The notes beneath the pieces were generated by a model. That model ran no database searches. It saw only the letters and a list, made by a program, of their open reading frames with translations, and had not been told where the DNA came from. Shown here in pieces: positions 48,636 to 63,100 of a stretch of 64,000 bases of DNA. The number at the start of each line of letters is the position of its first letter. Positions within the stretch are counted from its first letter, which is position 1. Both the position numbers and the translations under genes were made by a program. The stretch is from Hydractinia symbiolongicarpus (Eukaryota; Cnidaria; Hydrozoa; Anthoathecata; Hydractiniidae), in NCBI RefSeq assembly GCF_029227915.1, contig NC_079887.1, forward strand, positions 4,030,001 to 4,094,000. Reading direction: 5' to 3'.

Positions 48636-51600
48636 ATGAGACTTGTAGTTTTCAGAAATGTTTTCATTTTTGATGAGACGCTTAATAAAAGTGGTTTAAT
48701 CGCCGGCAAACGAAAACCCGCGATTTCCCGTAAATCCCGGGCTTGGCCCGTATAGTTGAACGTTTACAAAGAAAGTACCCAGGGAGTAAACTCATTTCCC
48801 GAACGATTTTTTAAATTATTTTTTCACCACTAAAACGCATGAGACTTGTATTTTTCAAAAGTGTTTTCATTTTTGATGAGACGCTGAATTAAAGAAGTTT
48901 AATTGCCGGCAAACAAAAACCCGCCATTTCCCGTAAACGCCGGACTCGGTCCGCATAGTCAAAAGTATACAAAGAAAGTAACCAGGGAGTAAACTCATTT
49001 CCCGAACGATTTTTTGAATTATTTTTTCACCACTAAAACGCATGAGTTTTGTAGTTTTCAAAAATGTTTTCATTTTTGATAAGACGCTGAATAAAAGAAG
49101 TTTAATCGCCGGCAAACGAAAACCCGCGACTTCCCGTAAATCCCGGACTCGGCCCGTATAGTCAAAAGTATACAAAGAAAGTACCCAGGGAGTAAACTCA
49201 TTTCCCGAACGATTTTTTAAATTATTTTTTCACCACTAAAACGCATGAGACTTGTAGTTTTCAAAAATGTTTTCATTTTTGATGAAACGCTTAATAAAAG
49301 AGGTTTAATCGCCGGCAAACGAAAACCCGCGATTTCCCGTAAATCCCGGGCTTGGCCCGCATAGTCGAATGTATACAAAGAAAGTACCCAGGGAGTAAAC
49401 TAATTTCCCGAACGATTTTTTAAATTTTTTTTTCACCACTAAAACGCATGAGACTTGTAGTTTTTAAAAATGTTTTCATTTTTGATGAGACGCTGAATAA
49501 AAGAAGTTTAATCGCCGGCAAACGAAAACCCGCGACTTCCCGTAAATCCCGGACTCGGCCCATATAGTCGAATGTATACAAAGAAAGTACCCTGTGAGTA
49601 AACTCATTTCCAAAACGATTTTTTAAAGTATCTTTTCACCACTAAAACGCATGAGACTTGTAGTTTTCAAAAATGTTTTCATTTTTGATGAGACGCTGAA
49701 TAAAAGAAGTTTAATCGCCGGCAAACGAAAACCCGCCATTTCCCGTAAACCCCGGACTCGGCCCGAATAGTCAAAAGTATACAAAGAAAGTACCCAGGGA
49801 GTAAACTCATTTTCCGAACGATTTTTTATATTATTTTTTCACCACTAAAACGCATGAGACTTGTAGTTTTCAAAAATGTTTTCATTTTTGATGGGACGCT
49901 GAATAAAAGAAGTTTAATCGCCGGCAAACGAAAACCCGCGATTTCCCGTAAATCCCGGACTTGGCCCGTATAGTCAAAAGTATACAAAGAAAGTACCCAA
50001 GGAGTAAACTCATTTCTCAAACGATTTTTTAAATTATTTTTTCATCACTAAAAGGCATGAGACTTGTAGTTTTCAAAAATGGTTTCATTTTTGATGAGAC
50101 GCTTAATAAAAGAGGTTTAATCGCCGGCAAACGAAAACCCGCGATTTCCCGTAAATCCCGGGCTTGGCCCGTATAGTTGAATGTATACAAAGAAAGTACC
50201 CAGGGAGTAAACTCATTTTCCGAACGATTTTTTAAATTTTTTTTCACCACTAAAACGCATGAGACTTGTAGTTTTCAAAAATGTTTTCATTTTTGATGAC
50301 ACGCTTAAGGAAAGAGGTTTAATCGCCGGCAAACGAAAACCCGCCATTTCCCGTAAATCCCGGGCTTGGCCCGTAGAGTCGAATGTATACAAAGAAAGTA
50401 CCTTGTGAGTAAACTCATTTCCAAACGATTTTTTAAAGTATCTTTTCATCACTAAAACGCATGAGACTTGTAGTTTTTAAAAATGTTTTCATTTTTAATG
50501 AGACGCTTAATGAAAGAGGTTTAATCGCCGGCAAACGAAAACACGCGATTTCCCATAAATCCCGGATTTGGCCCGTATAGTCAAAAGTATACAAAGAAAG
50601 TACCCAGGGAGTAAACTCATTTCTCAAACGATTTTTTAAATTATTTTTTCATCACTAAAAGGCATGAGACTTGTAGTTTTCAAAAATGGTTTCATTTTTG
50701 ATGAGACGCTTAATAAAAGAGGTTTAATCGCCGGCAAACGAAAACCTGCGATTTCCCGTAAATCCCGGGCTTGCCCCGTATAGTTGAATGTATACAAAGA
50801 AAGTACCCAGGGAGTAAACTCATTTCCCGAACGATTTTTTAAATTTTTTTATCACCACTAAAACGCATGAGACTTTTAGTTTTCAAGAATGTTTTCATTT
50901 TTGATGACACGCTTAAGGAAAGAGGTTTAATCGCCGGCAAACGAAAACCCGCCATTTCCCGTAAATCCCGGGCTTGGCCCGTAGAGTCGAATGTATACAA
51001 AGAAAGTACCCTGTGAGTAAACTCATTTCCAGAACGATTTTGTATATTATTTTTTCACCACTAAAACGCATGAGACTTGTAGTTTTTAAAAATGTTTTCA
51101 TTTTTAATGAGACGCTTAATGAAAGAGGTTTAATCGCCGGCAAACGAAAACCCGCCATTTCCCGTAAATCCCGGGATTGGCCCGTATGGTCGAATGCATA
51201 CAAAGAAAGTACCCTGTGAGTAAACTCATTTCCAGAACGATTTTTTAAATTATCTTTTCACCACTAAAACGCATGAGACTTGTAGTTTTCAAAAATGTTT
51301 TCATTTTTGATGAGACGCTGAATAAAAGTGGTTTAATCGCCGGCAAACGAAAACCCGCGATTTCCCGTAAATCCCGGGCTTGGCCCGTATAGTTGAACGT
51401 TTACAAAGAAAGTACCCAGGGAGTAAACTCATTTCCCGAACGATTTTTTAAATTATTTTTTCACCACTAAAACGCATGAGACTTGTATTTTTCAAAAGTG
51501 TTTTCATTTTTGATGAGACGCTGAATTAAAGAAGTTTAATTGCCGGCAAACAAAAACCCGCCATTTCCCGTAAACCCCGGACTCGGTCCGCATAGTCAAA

Positions 51601-53707
51601 AGTATACAAAGAAAGTAACCAGGGAGTAAACTCATTTCCCGAACGATTTTTTGAATTATTTTTTCACCACTAAAACGCATGAGTTTTGTAGTTTTCAAAA
51701 ATGTTTTCATTTTTGATAAGACGCTGAATAAAAGAAGTTTAATCGCCGGCAAACGAAAACCCGCGACTTCCCGTAAATCCCGGACTCGGCCCGTATAGTC
51801 AAAAGTATACAAAGAAAGTACCCAGGGAGTAAACTCATTTCCCGAACGATTTTTTAAATTATTTTTTCACCACTAAAACGCATGAGACTTGTAGTTTTCA
51901 AAAATGTTTTCATTTTTGATGAGACGCTTAATAAAAGAGGTTTAATCGCCGGCAAACGAAAACCCGCGATTTCCCGTAAATCCCGGGCTTGGCCCGCATA
52001 GTCGAATGTATACAAAGAAAGTACCCAGGGAGTAAACTAATTTCCCGAACGATTTTTTAAATTTTTTTTTCACCACTAAAACGCATGAGACTTGTAGTTT
52101 TTAAAAATGTTTTCATTTTTGATGAGACGCTGAATAAAAGAAGTTTAATCGCCGGCAAACGAAAACCCGCGACTTCCCGTAAATCCCGGACTCGGCCCAT
52201 ATAGTCGAATGTATACAAAGAAAGTACCCTGTGAGTAAACTCATTTCCAAAACGATTTTTTAAAGTATCTTTTCACCACTAAAACGCATGAGACTTGTAG
52301 TTTTCAAAAATGTTTTCATTTTTGATGAGACGCTGAATAAAAGAAGTTTAATCGCCGGCAAACGAAAACCCGCCATTTCCCGTAAACCCCGGACTCGGCC
52401 CGAATAGTCAAAAGTATACAAAGAAAGTACCCAGGGAGTAAACTCATTTTCCGAACGATTTTTTATATTATTTTTTCACCACTAAAACGCATGAGACTTG
52501 TAGTTTTCAAAAATGTTTTCATTTTTGATGGGACGCTGAATAAAAGAAGTTTAATCGCCGGCAAACGAAAACCCGCGATTTCCCGTAAATCCCGGGCTTG
52601 GCCCGTATAGTTGAATGTATACAAAGAAAGTACCCAGGGAGTAAACTCATTTTCCGAACGATTTTTTAAATTTTTTTTCACCACTAAAACGCATGAGACT
52701 TGTAGTTTTCAAAAATGTTTTCATTTTTGATGACACGCTTAAGGAAAGAGGTTTAATCGCCGGCAAACGAAAACCCGCCATTTCCCGTAAATCCCGGGCT
52801 TGGCCCGTAGAGTCGAATGTATACAAAGAAAGTACCTTGTGAGTAAACTCATTTCCAAAACGATTTTTTAAAGTATCTTTTCATCACTAAAACGCATGAG
52901 ACTTGTAGTTTTTAAAAATGTTTTCATTTTTAATGAGACGCTTAATGAAAGAGGTTTAATCGCCGGCAAACGAAAACACGCGATTTCCCGTAAATCCCGG
53001 ATTTGGCCCGTATAGTCAAAAGTATACAGAAAAAGTACCCAGGGAGTAAACTCATTTCTCAAACGATTTTTTAAATTATTTTTTCATCACTAAAAGGCAT
53101 GAGACTTGTAGTTTTCAAAAATGGTTTCATTTTTGATGAGACGCTTAATAAAAGAGGTTTAATCGCCGGCAAACGAAAACCTGCGATTTCCCGTAAATCC
53201 CGGGCTTGCCCCGTATAGTTGAATGTATACAAAGAAAGTACCCAGGGAGTAAACTCATTTCCCGAACGATTTTTTAAATTTTTTTATCACCACTAAAACG
53301 CATGAGACTTTTAGTTTTCAAGAATGTTTTCATTTTTGATGACACGCTTAAGGAAAGAGGTTTAATCGCCGGCAAACGAAAACCCGCCATTTCCCGTAAA
53401 TCCCGGGCTTGGCCCGTAGAGTCGAATGTATACAAAGAAAGTACCCTGTGAGTAAACTCATTTCCAGAACGATTTTGTATATTATTTTTTCACCACTAAA
53501 ACGCATGAGACTTGTAGTTTTTAAAAATGTTTTCATTTTTAATGAGACGCTTAATGAAAGAGGTTTAATCGCCGGCAAACGAAAACCCGCCATTTCCCGT
53601 AAATCCCGGGATTGGCCCGTATGGTCGAATGTATACAAAGAAAGTACCCTGTGAGTAAACTCATTTCCAGAACGATTTTTTAAATTATCTTTTCACCACT
53701 AAAACGC
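48636..53707 (+). repeat. HOR block: 13-mer (2,637 bp) and its 12-mer derivative (2,435 bp)
   Basis: 48636-51272 is repeated as 51273-53707. The first part matches at offset 2,637 and the rest at offset 2,435, because copy 2 lacks one 202-bp monomer. Shared markers: GTTGAACGTTTAC, CATGAGTTTTGTAG, GATAAGACGC, CCCATATAGTCG, CCCGAATAGTC, ACACGCGATTTCCC, CTTGCCCCG, CTTAAGGAAAGAGG, TTTTAGTTTTCAAGAATG. The first monomer of copy 2 is chimeric, with a CTGAATAAAAGTGG head in place of CTTAATAAAAGTGG. Confidence 0.92.
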
Positions 53708-56700
53708 ATGAGACTTGTAGTTTTCAAAAATGTTTTAATTTTTGATGAGACGCTGAATAAAAGAAGTTTAATCGCCGGCAAACAAAAACCTGCGATTTCC
53801 CGTAAATCCCGGACTCGGCCCGTATAGTCAAAAGTATACAAACAAAGTACCCAGGGAGTAAACTCATTTCCCGAACGATTTTTTATATTATTATTTCATC
53901 CCTAAAGCCCATGAGACTTGTAGTTTTTAAAAATGTTTTCATTTTTGATGAGACGCTGAATTAAAGAAGTTTAATTGCCGGCAAACGAAAACCCGCGATT
54001 TCCCGTAAATCCCGGGCTTCGCCCGTATAGTTGAATGTATATAAATAAAGTACCCAGGGAGTAAACTGATTTCCCGAACGATTTTTCAAATTATTTTTGC
54101 ACCACTAAAACGCATGAGACTTGTAGTTTTCAGAAATGTTTTCATTTTTGATGAGACGCTTAATAAAAGTGGTTTAATCGCCGGCAAACCAAAACCCGCG
54201 ATTTCCCGTAAATCCCGGGCTTGACCCGTATAGTCGAATGTTTACAAAGAAAGTACCCAGGGAGTAAACTCATTTCCCGAACGAATTTTTAAATTATTTT
54301 TTCACCACTAAAACGCATGAGACTTGTATTTTTTAAAAGTGTTTTCATTTTTGATGAGACGCTGAATTAAAGAAGTTTAATTGCCGGCAAACGAAAACCC
54401 GCGATTTCCCGTAAATCCCGGGCTTCTCCCGTATAGTTGAATGTATATAAATAAAGTACCCAGGGAGTAAACTGATTTGCCGAACGATTTTTCAAATTAT
54501 TTTTGCACCACTAGAACGAATTAGACTTGTAGTTTTCAAAAATGATTTCATTTTTGATGAGACGCTGAATAAAAGAAGTTTAATCGCCGGCAAACGAAAA
54601 CCTGCAATTTCCCGTAAATCTTGGACTCGGCCCGTATAGTCAAAAGTATACAAACAAAGTACCCAGGGAGTAAACTGATTTCCCGAACGATTTTTCAAAT
54701 TATTTTTGCACCACTAAAACGCATGAGACTTGTAGTTTTCAGAAATGTTTTCATTTTTGATGAGACGCTTAATAAAAGTGGTTTAATCGCCGGCAAACCA
54801 AAACCCGCGATTTCCCGTAAATCCCGGGCTTGACCCGTATAGTCGAATGTTTACAAAGAAAGTACCCAGGGAGTAAACTCATTTCCCGAACGAATTTTTA
54901 AATTATTTTTTCACCACTAAAACGCATGAGACTTGTATTTTTTAAAAGTGTTTTCATTTTTGATGAGACGCTGAATTAAAGAAGTTTAATTGCCGGCAAA
55001 CGAAAACCCGCGATTTCCCGTAAATCCCGGGCTTCGCCCGTATAGTTGAATGTATATAAATAAAGTACCCAGGGAGTAAACTGATTTGCCGAACGATTTT
55101 TCAAATTATTTTTGCACCACTAGAACGAATTAGACTTGTAGTTTTCAAAAATGATTTCATTTTTGATGAGACGCTGAATAAAAGAAGTTTAATCGCCGGC
55201 AAACGAAAACCTGCGATTTCCCGTAAATCTTGGACTCGGCCCGTATAGTCAAAAGTATACAAACAAAGTACCCAGGGAGTAAACTCATTTCCCGATCGAT
55301 TTTTTATATCATTATTTCACCCCTAAAGCCCATGAGACTTGTAGTTTTTAAAAATGTTTTCATTTTTGATGAGACGCTGAATAAAAGAAGTTTAATCGCC
55401 GGCAAACGAAAACCCGCCATTTCCCGTAAACCCCAGACTCGGTCCGTATAGTCAAAAGTATACAAAGAAAGTAACCATGGAGTAAACTCATTTCCCGAAC
55501 GATTTTTTGAATTATTTTTTCACCACTAAAACGCATGAGACTTGTAGTTTTCAAAAATGTTTTCATTTTTGATGAGACGCTGAATAAAAGAAGTTTAATC
55601 GCCGGCAAACGAAAACCCGCGACTTCCCGTAAATCCCGGACTCGGCCCGTATAGTCAAAAGTATACAAAGAAAGTACCCAGGGAGTAAACTCATTTCCCG
55701 AACGATTTTTGAAATTATTTTTTCACCACTAAAACGCATGAGACTTGTAGTTTTTAAAAATGTTTTCATTTTTAATGAGACGCTTAATGAAAGAGGTTTA
55801 ATCGCCGGCAAACGAAAACCCGCCATTTCCCGTAAATCCCGGGCTTGCCCCGTATAGTTGAATGTATACAAAGAAAGTACCCAGGGAGTAAACTCATTTC
55901 CCGAACGATTTTTTAAATTTTTTTATCACCACTAAAACGCATGAGACTTTTAGTTTTCAAAAATGTTTTCATTTTTGATGACACGCGTAAGGAAAGAGGT
56001 TTAATCGCCGGCAAACGAAAACCCGCCATTTCCCGTAAATCCCGGGCTTGGCCCGTAGAGTCGAATGTATACAAAGAAAGTACCCTGTGAGTAAACTCAT
56101 TTCCAGAACGATTTTGTATATTATTTTTTCACCACTAAAACGCATGAGACTTATAGTTTTTAAAAATGTTTTCATTTTTAATGAGACGCTTAATGAAAGA
56201 GGTTTAATCGCCGGCAAACGAAAACCCGCCATTTCCCGTAAATCCCGGGATTGGCCCGTATGGTCGAATGTATACAAAGAAAGTACCCTGTGAGTAAACT
56301 CATTTCCAGAACGATTTTTTAAATTATCTTTTCACCACTAAAACGCATGAGACTTGTAGTTTTCAAAAATGTTTTCATTTTTGATGAGACGCTGAATAAA
56401 AGAAGTTTAATCGCCGGCAAACAAAAACCTGCGATTTCCCTTAAATCCCGGACTCGGCCCGTATAGTCAAAAGTATACAAACAAAGTACCCAGGGAGTAA
56501 ACTCATTTCCCGAACGATTTTTTATATTATTATTTCATCCCTAAAGCCCATGAGACTTGTAGTTTTTAAAAATGTTTTCATTTTTGATGAGACGCTGAAT
56601 TAAAGAAGTTTAATTGCCGGCAAACGAAAACCCGCGATTTCCCGTAAATCCCGGGCTTCGCCCGTATAGTTGAATGTATATAAATAAAGTACCCAGGGAG

Positions 56701-58375
56701 TAAACTGATTTCCCGAACGATTTTTCAAATTATTTTTGCACCACTAAAACGCATAAGACTTGTAGTTTTCAGAAATGTTTTCATTTTTGATGAGACGCTT
56801 AATAAAAGTGGTTTAATCGCCGGCAAACCAAAACCCGCGATTTCCCGTAAATCCCGGCTTGACCCGTATAGTCGAATGTTTACAAAGAAAGTACCCAGGG
56901 AGTAAACTCATTTCCCGAACGAATTTTTAAATTATTTTTTCACCACTAAAACGCATGAGACTTGTATTTTTTAAAAGTGTTTTCATTTTTGATGAGACGC
57001 TGAATTAAAGAAGTTTAATTGCCGGCAAACGAAAACCCGCGATTTCCCGTAAATCCCGGGCTTCGCCCGTATAGTTGAATGTATATAAATAAAGTACCCA
57101 GGGAGTAAACTGATTTGCCGAACGATTTTTCAAATTATTTTTGCACCACTAGAACGAATTAGACTTGTAGTTTTCAAAAATGATTTCATTTTTGATGAGA
57201 CGCTGAATAAAAGAAGTTTAATCGCCGGCAAACGAAAACCTGCGATTTCCCGTAAATCTTGGACTCGGCCCGTATAGTCAAAAGTATACAAACAAAGTAC
57301 CCAGGGAGTAAACTGATTTCCCGAACGATTTTTCAAATTATTTTTGCACCACTAAAACGCATGAGACTTGTAGTTTTCAGAAATGTTTTCATTTTTGATG
57401 AGACGCTTAATAAAAGTGGTTTAATCGCCGGCAAACCAAAACCCGCGATTTCCCGTAAATCCCGGGCTTGACCCGTATAGTCGAATGTTTACAAAGAAAG
57501 TACCCAGGGAGTAAACTCATTTCCCGAACGAATTTTTAAATTATTTTTTCACCACTAAAACGCATGAGACTTGTATTTTTTAAAAGTGTTTTCATTTTTG
57601 ATGAGACGCTGAATTAAAGAAGTTTAATTGCCGGCAAACGAAAAGCCGCGATTTCCCGTAAATCCCGGGCTTCGCCCGTATAGTTGAATGTATATAAATA
57701 AAGTACCCAGGGAGTAAACTGATTTGCCGAACGATTTTTCAAATTATTTTTGCACCACTAGAACGAATTAGACTTGTAGTTTTCAAAAATGATTTCATTT
57801 TTGATGAGACGCTGAATAAAAGAAGTTTAATCGCCGGCAAACGAAAACCTGCGATTTCCCGTAAATCTTGGACTCGGCCCGTATAGTCAAAAGTATACAA
57901 ACAAAGTACCCAGGGAGTAAACTCATTTCCCGATCGATTTTTTATATCATTATTTCACCCCTAAAGCCCATGAGACTTGTAGTTTTTAAAAATGTTTTCA
58001 TTTTTGATGAGACGCTGAATAAAAGGAGTTTAATCGCCGGCAAACGAAAACCCACCATTTCCCGTAAACCCCAGACTCGGTCCGTATAGTCAAAAGTATA
58101 CAAAGAAAGTAACCATGGAGTAAACTCATTTCCCGAACGATTTTTTGAATTATTTTTTCACCACTAAAACGCATGAGACTTGTAGTTTTCAAAAATGTTT
58201 TCATTTTTGATGAGACGCTGAATAAAAGAAGTTTAATCGCCGGCAAACGAAAACCCGCGACTTCCCGTAAATCCCGGACTCGGCCCGTATAGTCAAAAGT
58301 ATACAAAGAAAGTACCCAGGGAGTAAACTCATTTCCCGAACGATTTTTGAAATTATTTTTTCACCACTAAAACGC
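53708..58375 (+). repeat. HOR block: 13-mer (2,639 bp) and a second copy of ten monomers
   Basis: 53708-56346 is repeated from 56347 and remains similar for ten monomers. The copy runs at offset 2,638 after a 1-base deletion in CCCGGCTTGACCC (near 56853). Each copy contains two tandem b-c-d trimers (54113-54721 and 54722-55330 in copy 1; from 56753 in copy 2). Domain-specific markers: AAACCAAAACCC in b, GGGCTTCGCCCG and ATAAATAAAG in c, GAATTAGACTTG in d, TCCCGATCGATTTTTTATATC, and AACCATGGAG (an NcoI site) in a. Confidence 0.92.
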
Positions 58376-60196
58376 ATGAGACTTGTAGTTTTTAAAAATG
58401 TTTTCATTTTTGATGGGACGCTGAGTAAAAGATGTTTAATCGCCGGCAAACGAAAACCCGCGATTTCCCGTAAATCCCGGACTCGGCCCGTATAGTAAAA
58501 AGTATACAAAGAAAGTACCCAGGCAATAAACTCATTTCCCGAATGATTTAAATTATTTTTTCACCACTAAAACGCACGAGACTTGTAGTTTTCAAAAATG
58601 TTTTCATTTTTGATGAGACGCTTAATAAAAGAGGTTTAATCGCCGGCAAACCAAAACCCGCGATTTCCCGTAAATCCCGGGCTTGGCCCGCATAGTCGAA
58701 TGTATACAAAGAAAGTACCCAGGGAGTAAACTAATTTCCCGAACGATTTTTTAAATTTTTTTTTCACCACTAAAACGCATGAGACTTGTAGTTTTTAAAA
58801 ATGTTTTCATTTTTGATGAGACGCTGAATAAAAGAAGTTTAATCGCCGGCAAACGAAAACCCGCAACTTCCCGTAAATCCCGGACTCGGCCCGTATAGTC
58901 GAATGTATACAAAGAAAGTACCCTGTGAGTAAACTCATTTCCAAAACGATTTTTTAAAGTATCTTTTCACCACTAAAACGCATGAGACTTGTAGTTTTCA
59001 AAAATGTTTCCATTTTTGATGAGACGCTGAATAAAAGAAGTTTAATCGCCGGCAAACGAAAACCCGCCATTTCCCGTAAACCCCGGACTCGGCCCGTATA
59101 GTCAAAAGTATACGAAGAAAGTACCCAGGGAGTAAACTCATTTCCAGAACGATTTTTTAAATTATCTTTTCACCACTAAAACGCATGAGACTTGTAGTTT
59201 TCAAAAATGTTTTCATTTTTGATGGCACGCTGAATAAAAGAAGTTTAATCGCCGGCAAACGAAAACCCGCGATTTCCCGTAAATCCCGGACTCGGCCCGT
59301 ATAGTCAAAAGTATACAAAGAAAGTACCCAGGGAGTAAACTCATTTCCCGAACGATTTTTTAAATTATTTTTTCACCACTAAAACGCATGAGACTTGTAG
59401 TTTTCAAAAATGTTTTCATTTTTGATGGGACGCTGAATAAAAGAAGTTTAATCGCCGGCAAACGAAAACCTGCGATTTCCCGTAAATCCCGGAATCGGCC
59501 CGTATAGTAAAAAGTATACAAAGAAAGTACCCAGGCAATAAACTCATTTCCCGAACGATTTAAATTATTTTTTCACCACTAAAACGCATGAGACTTGTAG
59601 TTTTCAAAAATGTTTTCATTTTTGATGAGACGCTTAATAAAAGAGGTTTAATCGCCGGCAAACGAAAACCCGCGATTTCCCGTAAATCCCGGGCTTAGCC
59701 CGCATAGTCGAATGTATACAAAGAAAGTACCCAGGGAGTAAACTCATTTCCCGAACGATTTTTTAAATTTTTTTTTCACCACTAAAACGCATAAGACTTG
59801 TAGTTTTTAAAAATGTTTTCATTTTTGATGAGACGCTGAATAAAAGAAGTTTAATCGCCGGCAAACGAAAACCCGCGACTTCCCGTAAATCCCGGACTCG
59901 GCCCGTATATTCGAATGTATACAAAGAAAGTACCCTGTGAGTAAACTCATTTCCAAAACGATTTTTTAAAGTATCTTTTCACCACTAAAACGCATGAGAC
60001 TTGTAGTTTTCAAAAATGTTTTCATTTTTGATGAGACGCTGAATAAAAGAAGTTTAATCGCCGGCAAACGAAAACCCGCCATTTCCCGTAAACCCCGGAC
60101 TCGGCCCGTATAGTCAAAAGTATAAAAAGAAAGTACCCAGGGAGTAAACTCATTTCCCGAACGAATTTTTAAATTATTTTTTCACCACTAAAACGC
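58376..60196 (+). repeat. HOR block: 5-mer (1,012 bp), one full copy and four monomers
   Basis: Monomers at 58376, 58576, 58779, 58982 and 59185 are followed by the first four again from 59388, offset 1,012 bp. The period is 3 bp short of 5 x 203 because the first monomer of each unit is 200 bp: its T tract is shortened (GATTTAAATT in place of GATTTTTTAAATT, near 58545 and 59558). It also carries AGGCAATAAAC and TAGTAAAAAG, resembling the 272-bp monomer at 25153. This segment interrupts the 13-mer array on both sides. Confidence 0.88.
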
Positions 60197-63100
60197 ATGA
60201 GACTTGTATTTTTTAAAAGTGTTTTCATTTTTGATGAGACGCTGAATTAAAGAAGTTTAATTGCCGGCAAACGAAAACCCGCGATTTCCCGTAAATCCCG
60301 GGCTTCTCCCGTATAGTTGAATGTATATAAATAAAGTACCCAGGGAGTAAACTGATTTGCCGAACGATTTTTCAAATTATTTTTGCACCACTAGAACGAA
60401 TTAGACTTGTAGTTTTCAAAAATGATTTCATTTTTGATGAGACGCTGAATAAAAGAAGTTTAATCGCCGGCAAACGAAAACCTGCAATTTCCCGTAAATC
60501 TTGGACTCGGCCCGTATAGTCAAAAGTATACAAACAAAGTACCCAGGGAGTAAACTGATTTCCCGAACGATTTTTCAAATTATTTTTGCACCACTAAAAC
60601 GCATGAGACTTGTAGTTTTCAGAAATGTTTTCATTTTTGATGAGACGCTTAATAAAAGTGGTTTAATCGCCGGCAAACCAAAACCCGCGATTTCCCGTAA
60701 ATCCCGGGCTTGACCCGTATAGTCGAATGTTTACAAAGAAAGTACCCAGGGAGTAAACTCATTTCCCGAACGAATTTTTAAATTATTTTTTCACCACTAA
60801 AACGCATGAGACTTGTATTTTTTAAAAGTGTTTTCATTTTTGATGAGACGCTGAATTAAAGAAGTTTAATTGCCGGCAAACGAAAACCTGCGATTTCCCG
60901 TAAATCCCGGGCTTCGCCCGTATAGTTGAATGTATATAAATAAAGTACCCAGGGAGTAAACTGATTTGCCGAACGATTTTTCAAATTATTTTTGCACCAC
61001 TAGAACGAATTAGACTTGTAGTTTTCAAAAATGATTTCATTTTTGATGAGACGCTGAATAAAAGAAGTTTAATCGCCGGCAAACGAAAACCTGCGATTTC
61101 CCGTAAATCTTGGACTCGGCCCGTATAGTCAAAAGTATACAAACAAAGTACCCAGGGAGTAAACTCATTTCCCGATCGATTTTTTATATCATTATTTCAC
61201 CCCTAAAGCCCATGAGACTTGTAGTTTTTAAAAATGTTTTCATTTTTGATGAGACGCTGAATAAAAGGAGTTTAATCGCCGGCAAACGAAAACCCGCCAT
61301 TTCCCGTAAACCCCAGACTCGGTCCGTATAGTCAAAAGTATACAAAGAAAGTAACCATGGAGTAAACTCATTTCCCGAACGATTTTTTGAATTATTTTTT
61401 CACCACTAAAACGCATGAGACTTGTAGTTTTCAAAAATGTTTTCATTTTTGATGAGACGCTGAATAAAAGAAGTTTAATCGCCGGCAAACGAAAACCCGC
61501 GACTTCCCGTAAATCCCGGACTCGGCCGGTATAGTCAAAAGTATACAAAGAAAGTACCCAGGGAGTAAACTCATTTCCCGAACGATTTTTGAAATTATTT
61601 TTTCACCACTAAAACGCATGAGACTTGTAGTTTTTAAAAATGTTTTCATTTTTAATGAGACGCTTAATGAAAGAGGTTTAATCGCCGGCAAACGAAAACC
61701 CGCCATTTCCCGTAAATCCCGGGCTTGCCCCGTATAGTTGAATGTATACAAAGAAAGTACCCAGGGAGTAAACTCATTTCCCGAACGATTTTTTAAATTT
61801 TTTTATCACCACTAAAACGCATGAGACTTTTAGTTTTCAAAAATGTTTTCATTTTTGATGACACGCGTAAGGAAAGAGGTTTAATCGCCGGCAAACGAAA
61901 ACCCGCCATTTCCCGTAAATCCCGGGCTTGGCCCGTAGAGTCGAATGTATACAAAGAAAGTACCCTGTGAGTAAACTCATTTCCAGAACGATTTTGTATA
62001 TTATTTTTTCACCACTAAAACGCATGAGACTTATAGTTTTTAAAAATGTTTTCATTTTTAATGAGACGCTTAATGAAAGAGGTTTAATCGCCGGCAAACG
62101 AAAACCCGCCATTTCCCGTAAATCCCGGGATTGGCCCGTATGGTCGAATGTATACAAAGAAAGTACCCTGTGAGTAAACTCATTTCCAGAACGATTTTTT
62201 AAATTATCTTTTCACCACTAAAACGCATTAGACTTGTAGTTTTCAAAAATGTTTTCATTTTTGATGAGACGCTGAATAAAAGAAGTTTAATCGCCGGCAA
62301 ACAAAAACCTGCGATTTCCCTTAAATCCCGGACTCGGCCCGTATAGTCAAAAGTATACAAACAAAGTACCCAGGGAGTAAACTCATTTCCCGAACGATTT
62401 TTTATATTATTATTTCATCCCTAAAGCCCATGAGACTTGTAGTTTTTAAAAATGTTTTCATTTTTGATGAGACGCTGAATTAAAGAAGTTTAATTGCCGG
62501 CAAACGAAAACCCGCGATTTCCCGTAAATCCCGGGCTTCGCCCGTATAGTTGAATGTATATAAATAAAGTACCCAGGGAGTAAACTGATTTCCCGAACGA
62601 TTTTTCAAATTATTTTTGCACCACTAAAACGCATGAGACTTGTAGTTTTCAGAAATGTTTTCATTTTTGATGAGACGCTTAATAAAAGTGGTTTAATCGC
62701 CGGCAAACCAAAACCCGCGATTTCCCGTAAATCCCGGCTTGACCCGTATAGTCGAATGTTTACAAAGAAAGTACCCAGGGAGTAAACTCATTTCCCGAAC
62801 GAATTTTTAAATTATTTTTTCACCACTAAAACGCATGAGACTTGTATTTTTTAAAAGTGTTTTCATTTTTGATGAGACGCTGAATTAAAGAAGTTTAATT
62901 GCCGGCAAACGAAAACCCGCGATTTCCCGTAAATCCCGGGCTTCGCCCGTATAGTTGAATGTATATAAATAAAGTACCCAGGGAGTAAACTGATTTGCCG
63001 AACGATTTTTCAAATTATTTTTGCACCACTAGAACGAATTAGACTTGTAGTTTTCAAAAATGATTTCATTTTTGATGAGACGCTGAATAAAAGAAGTTTA

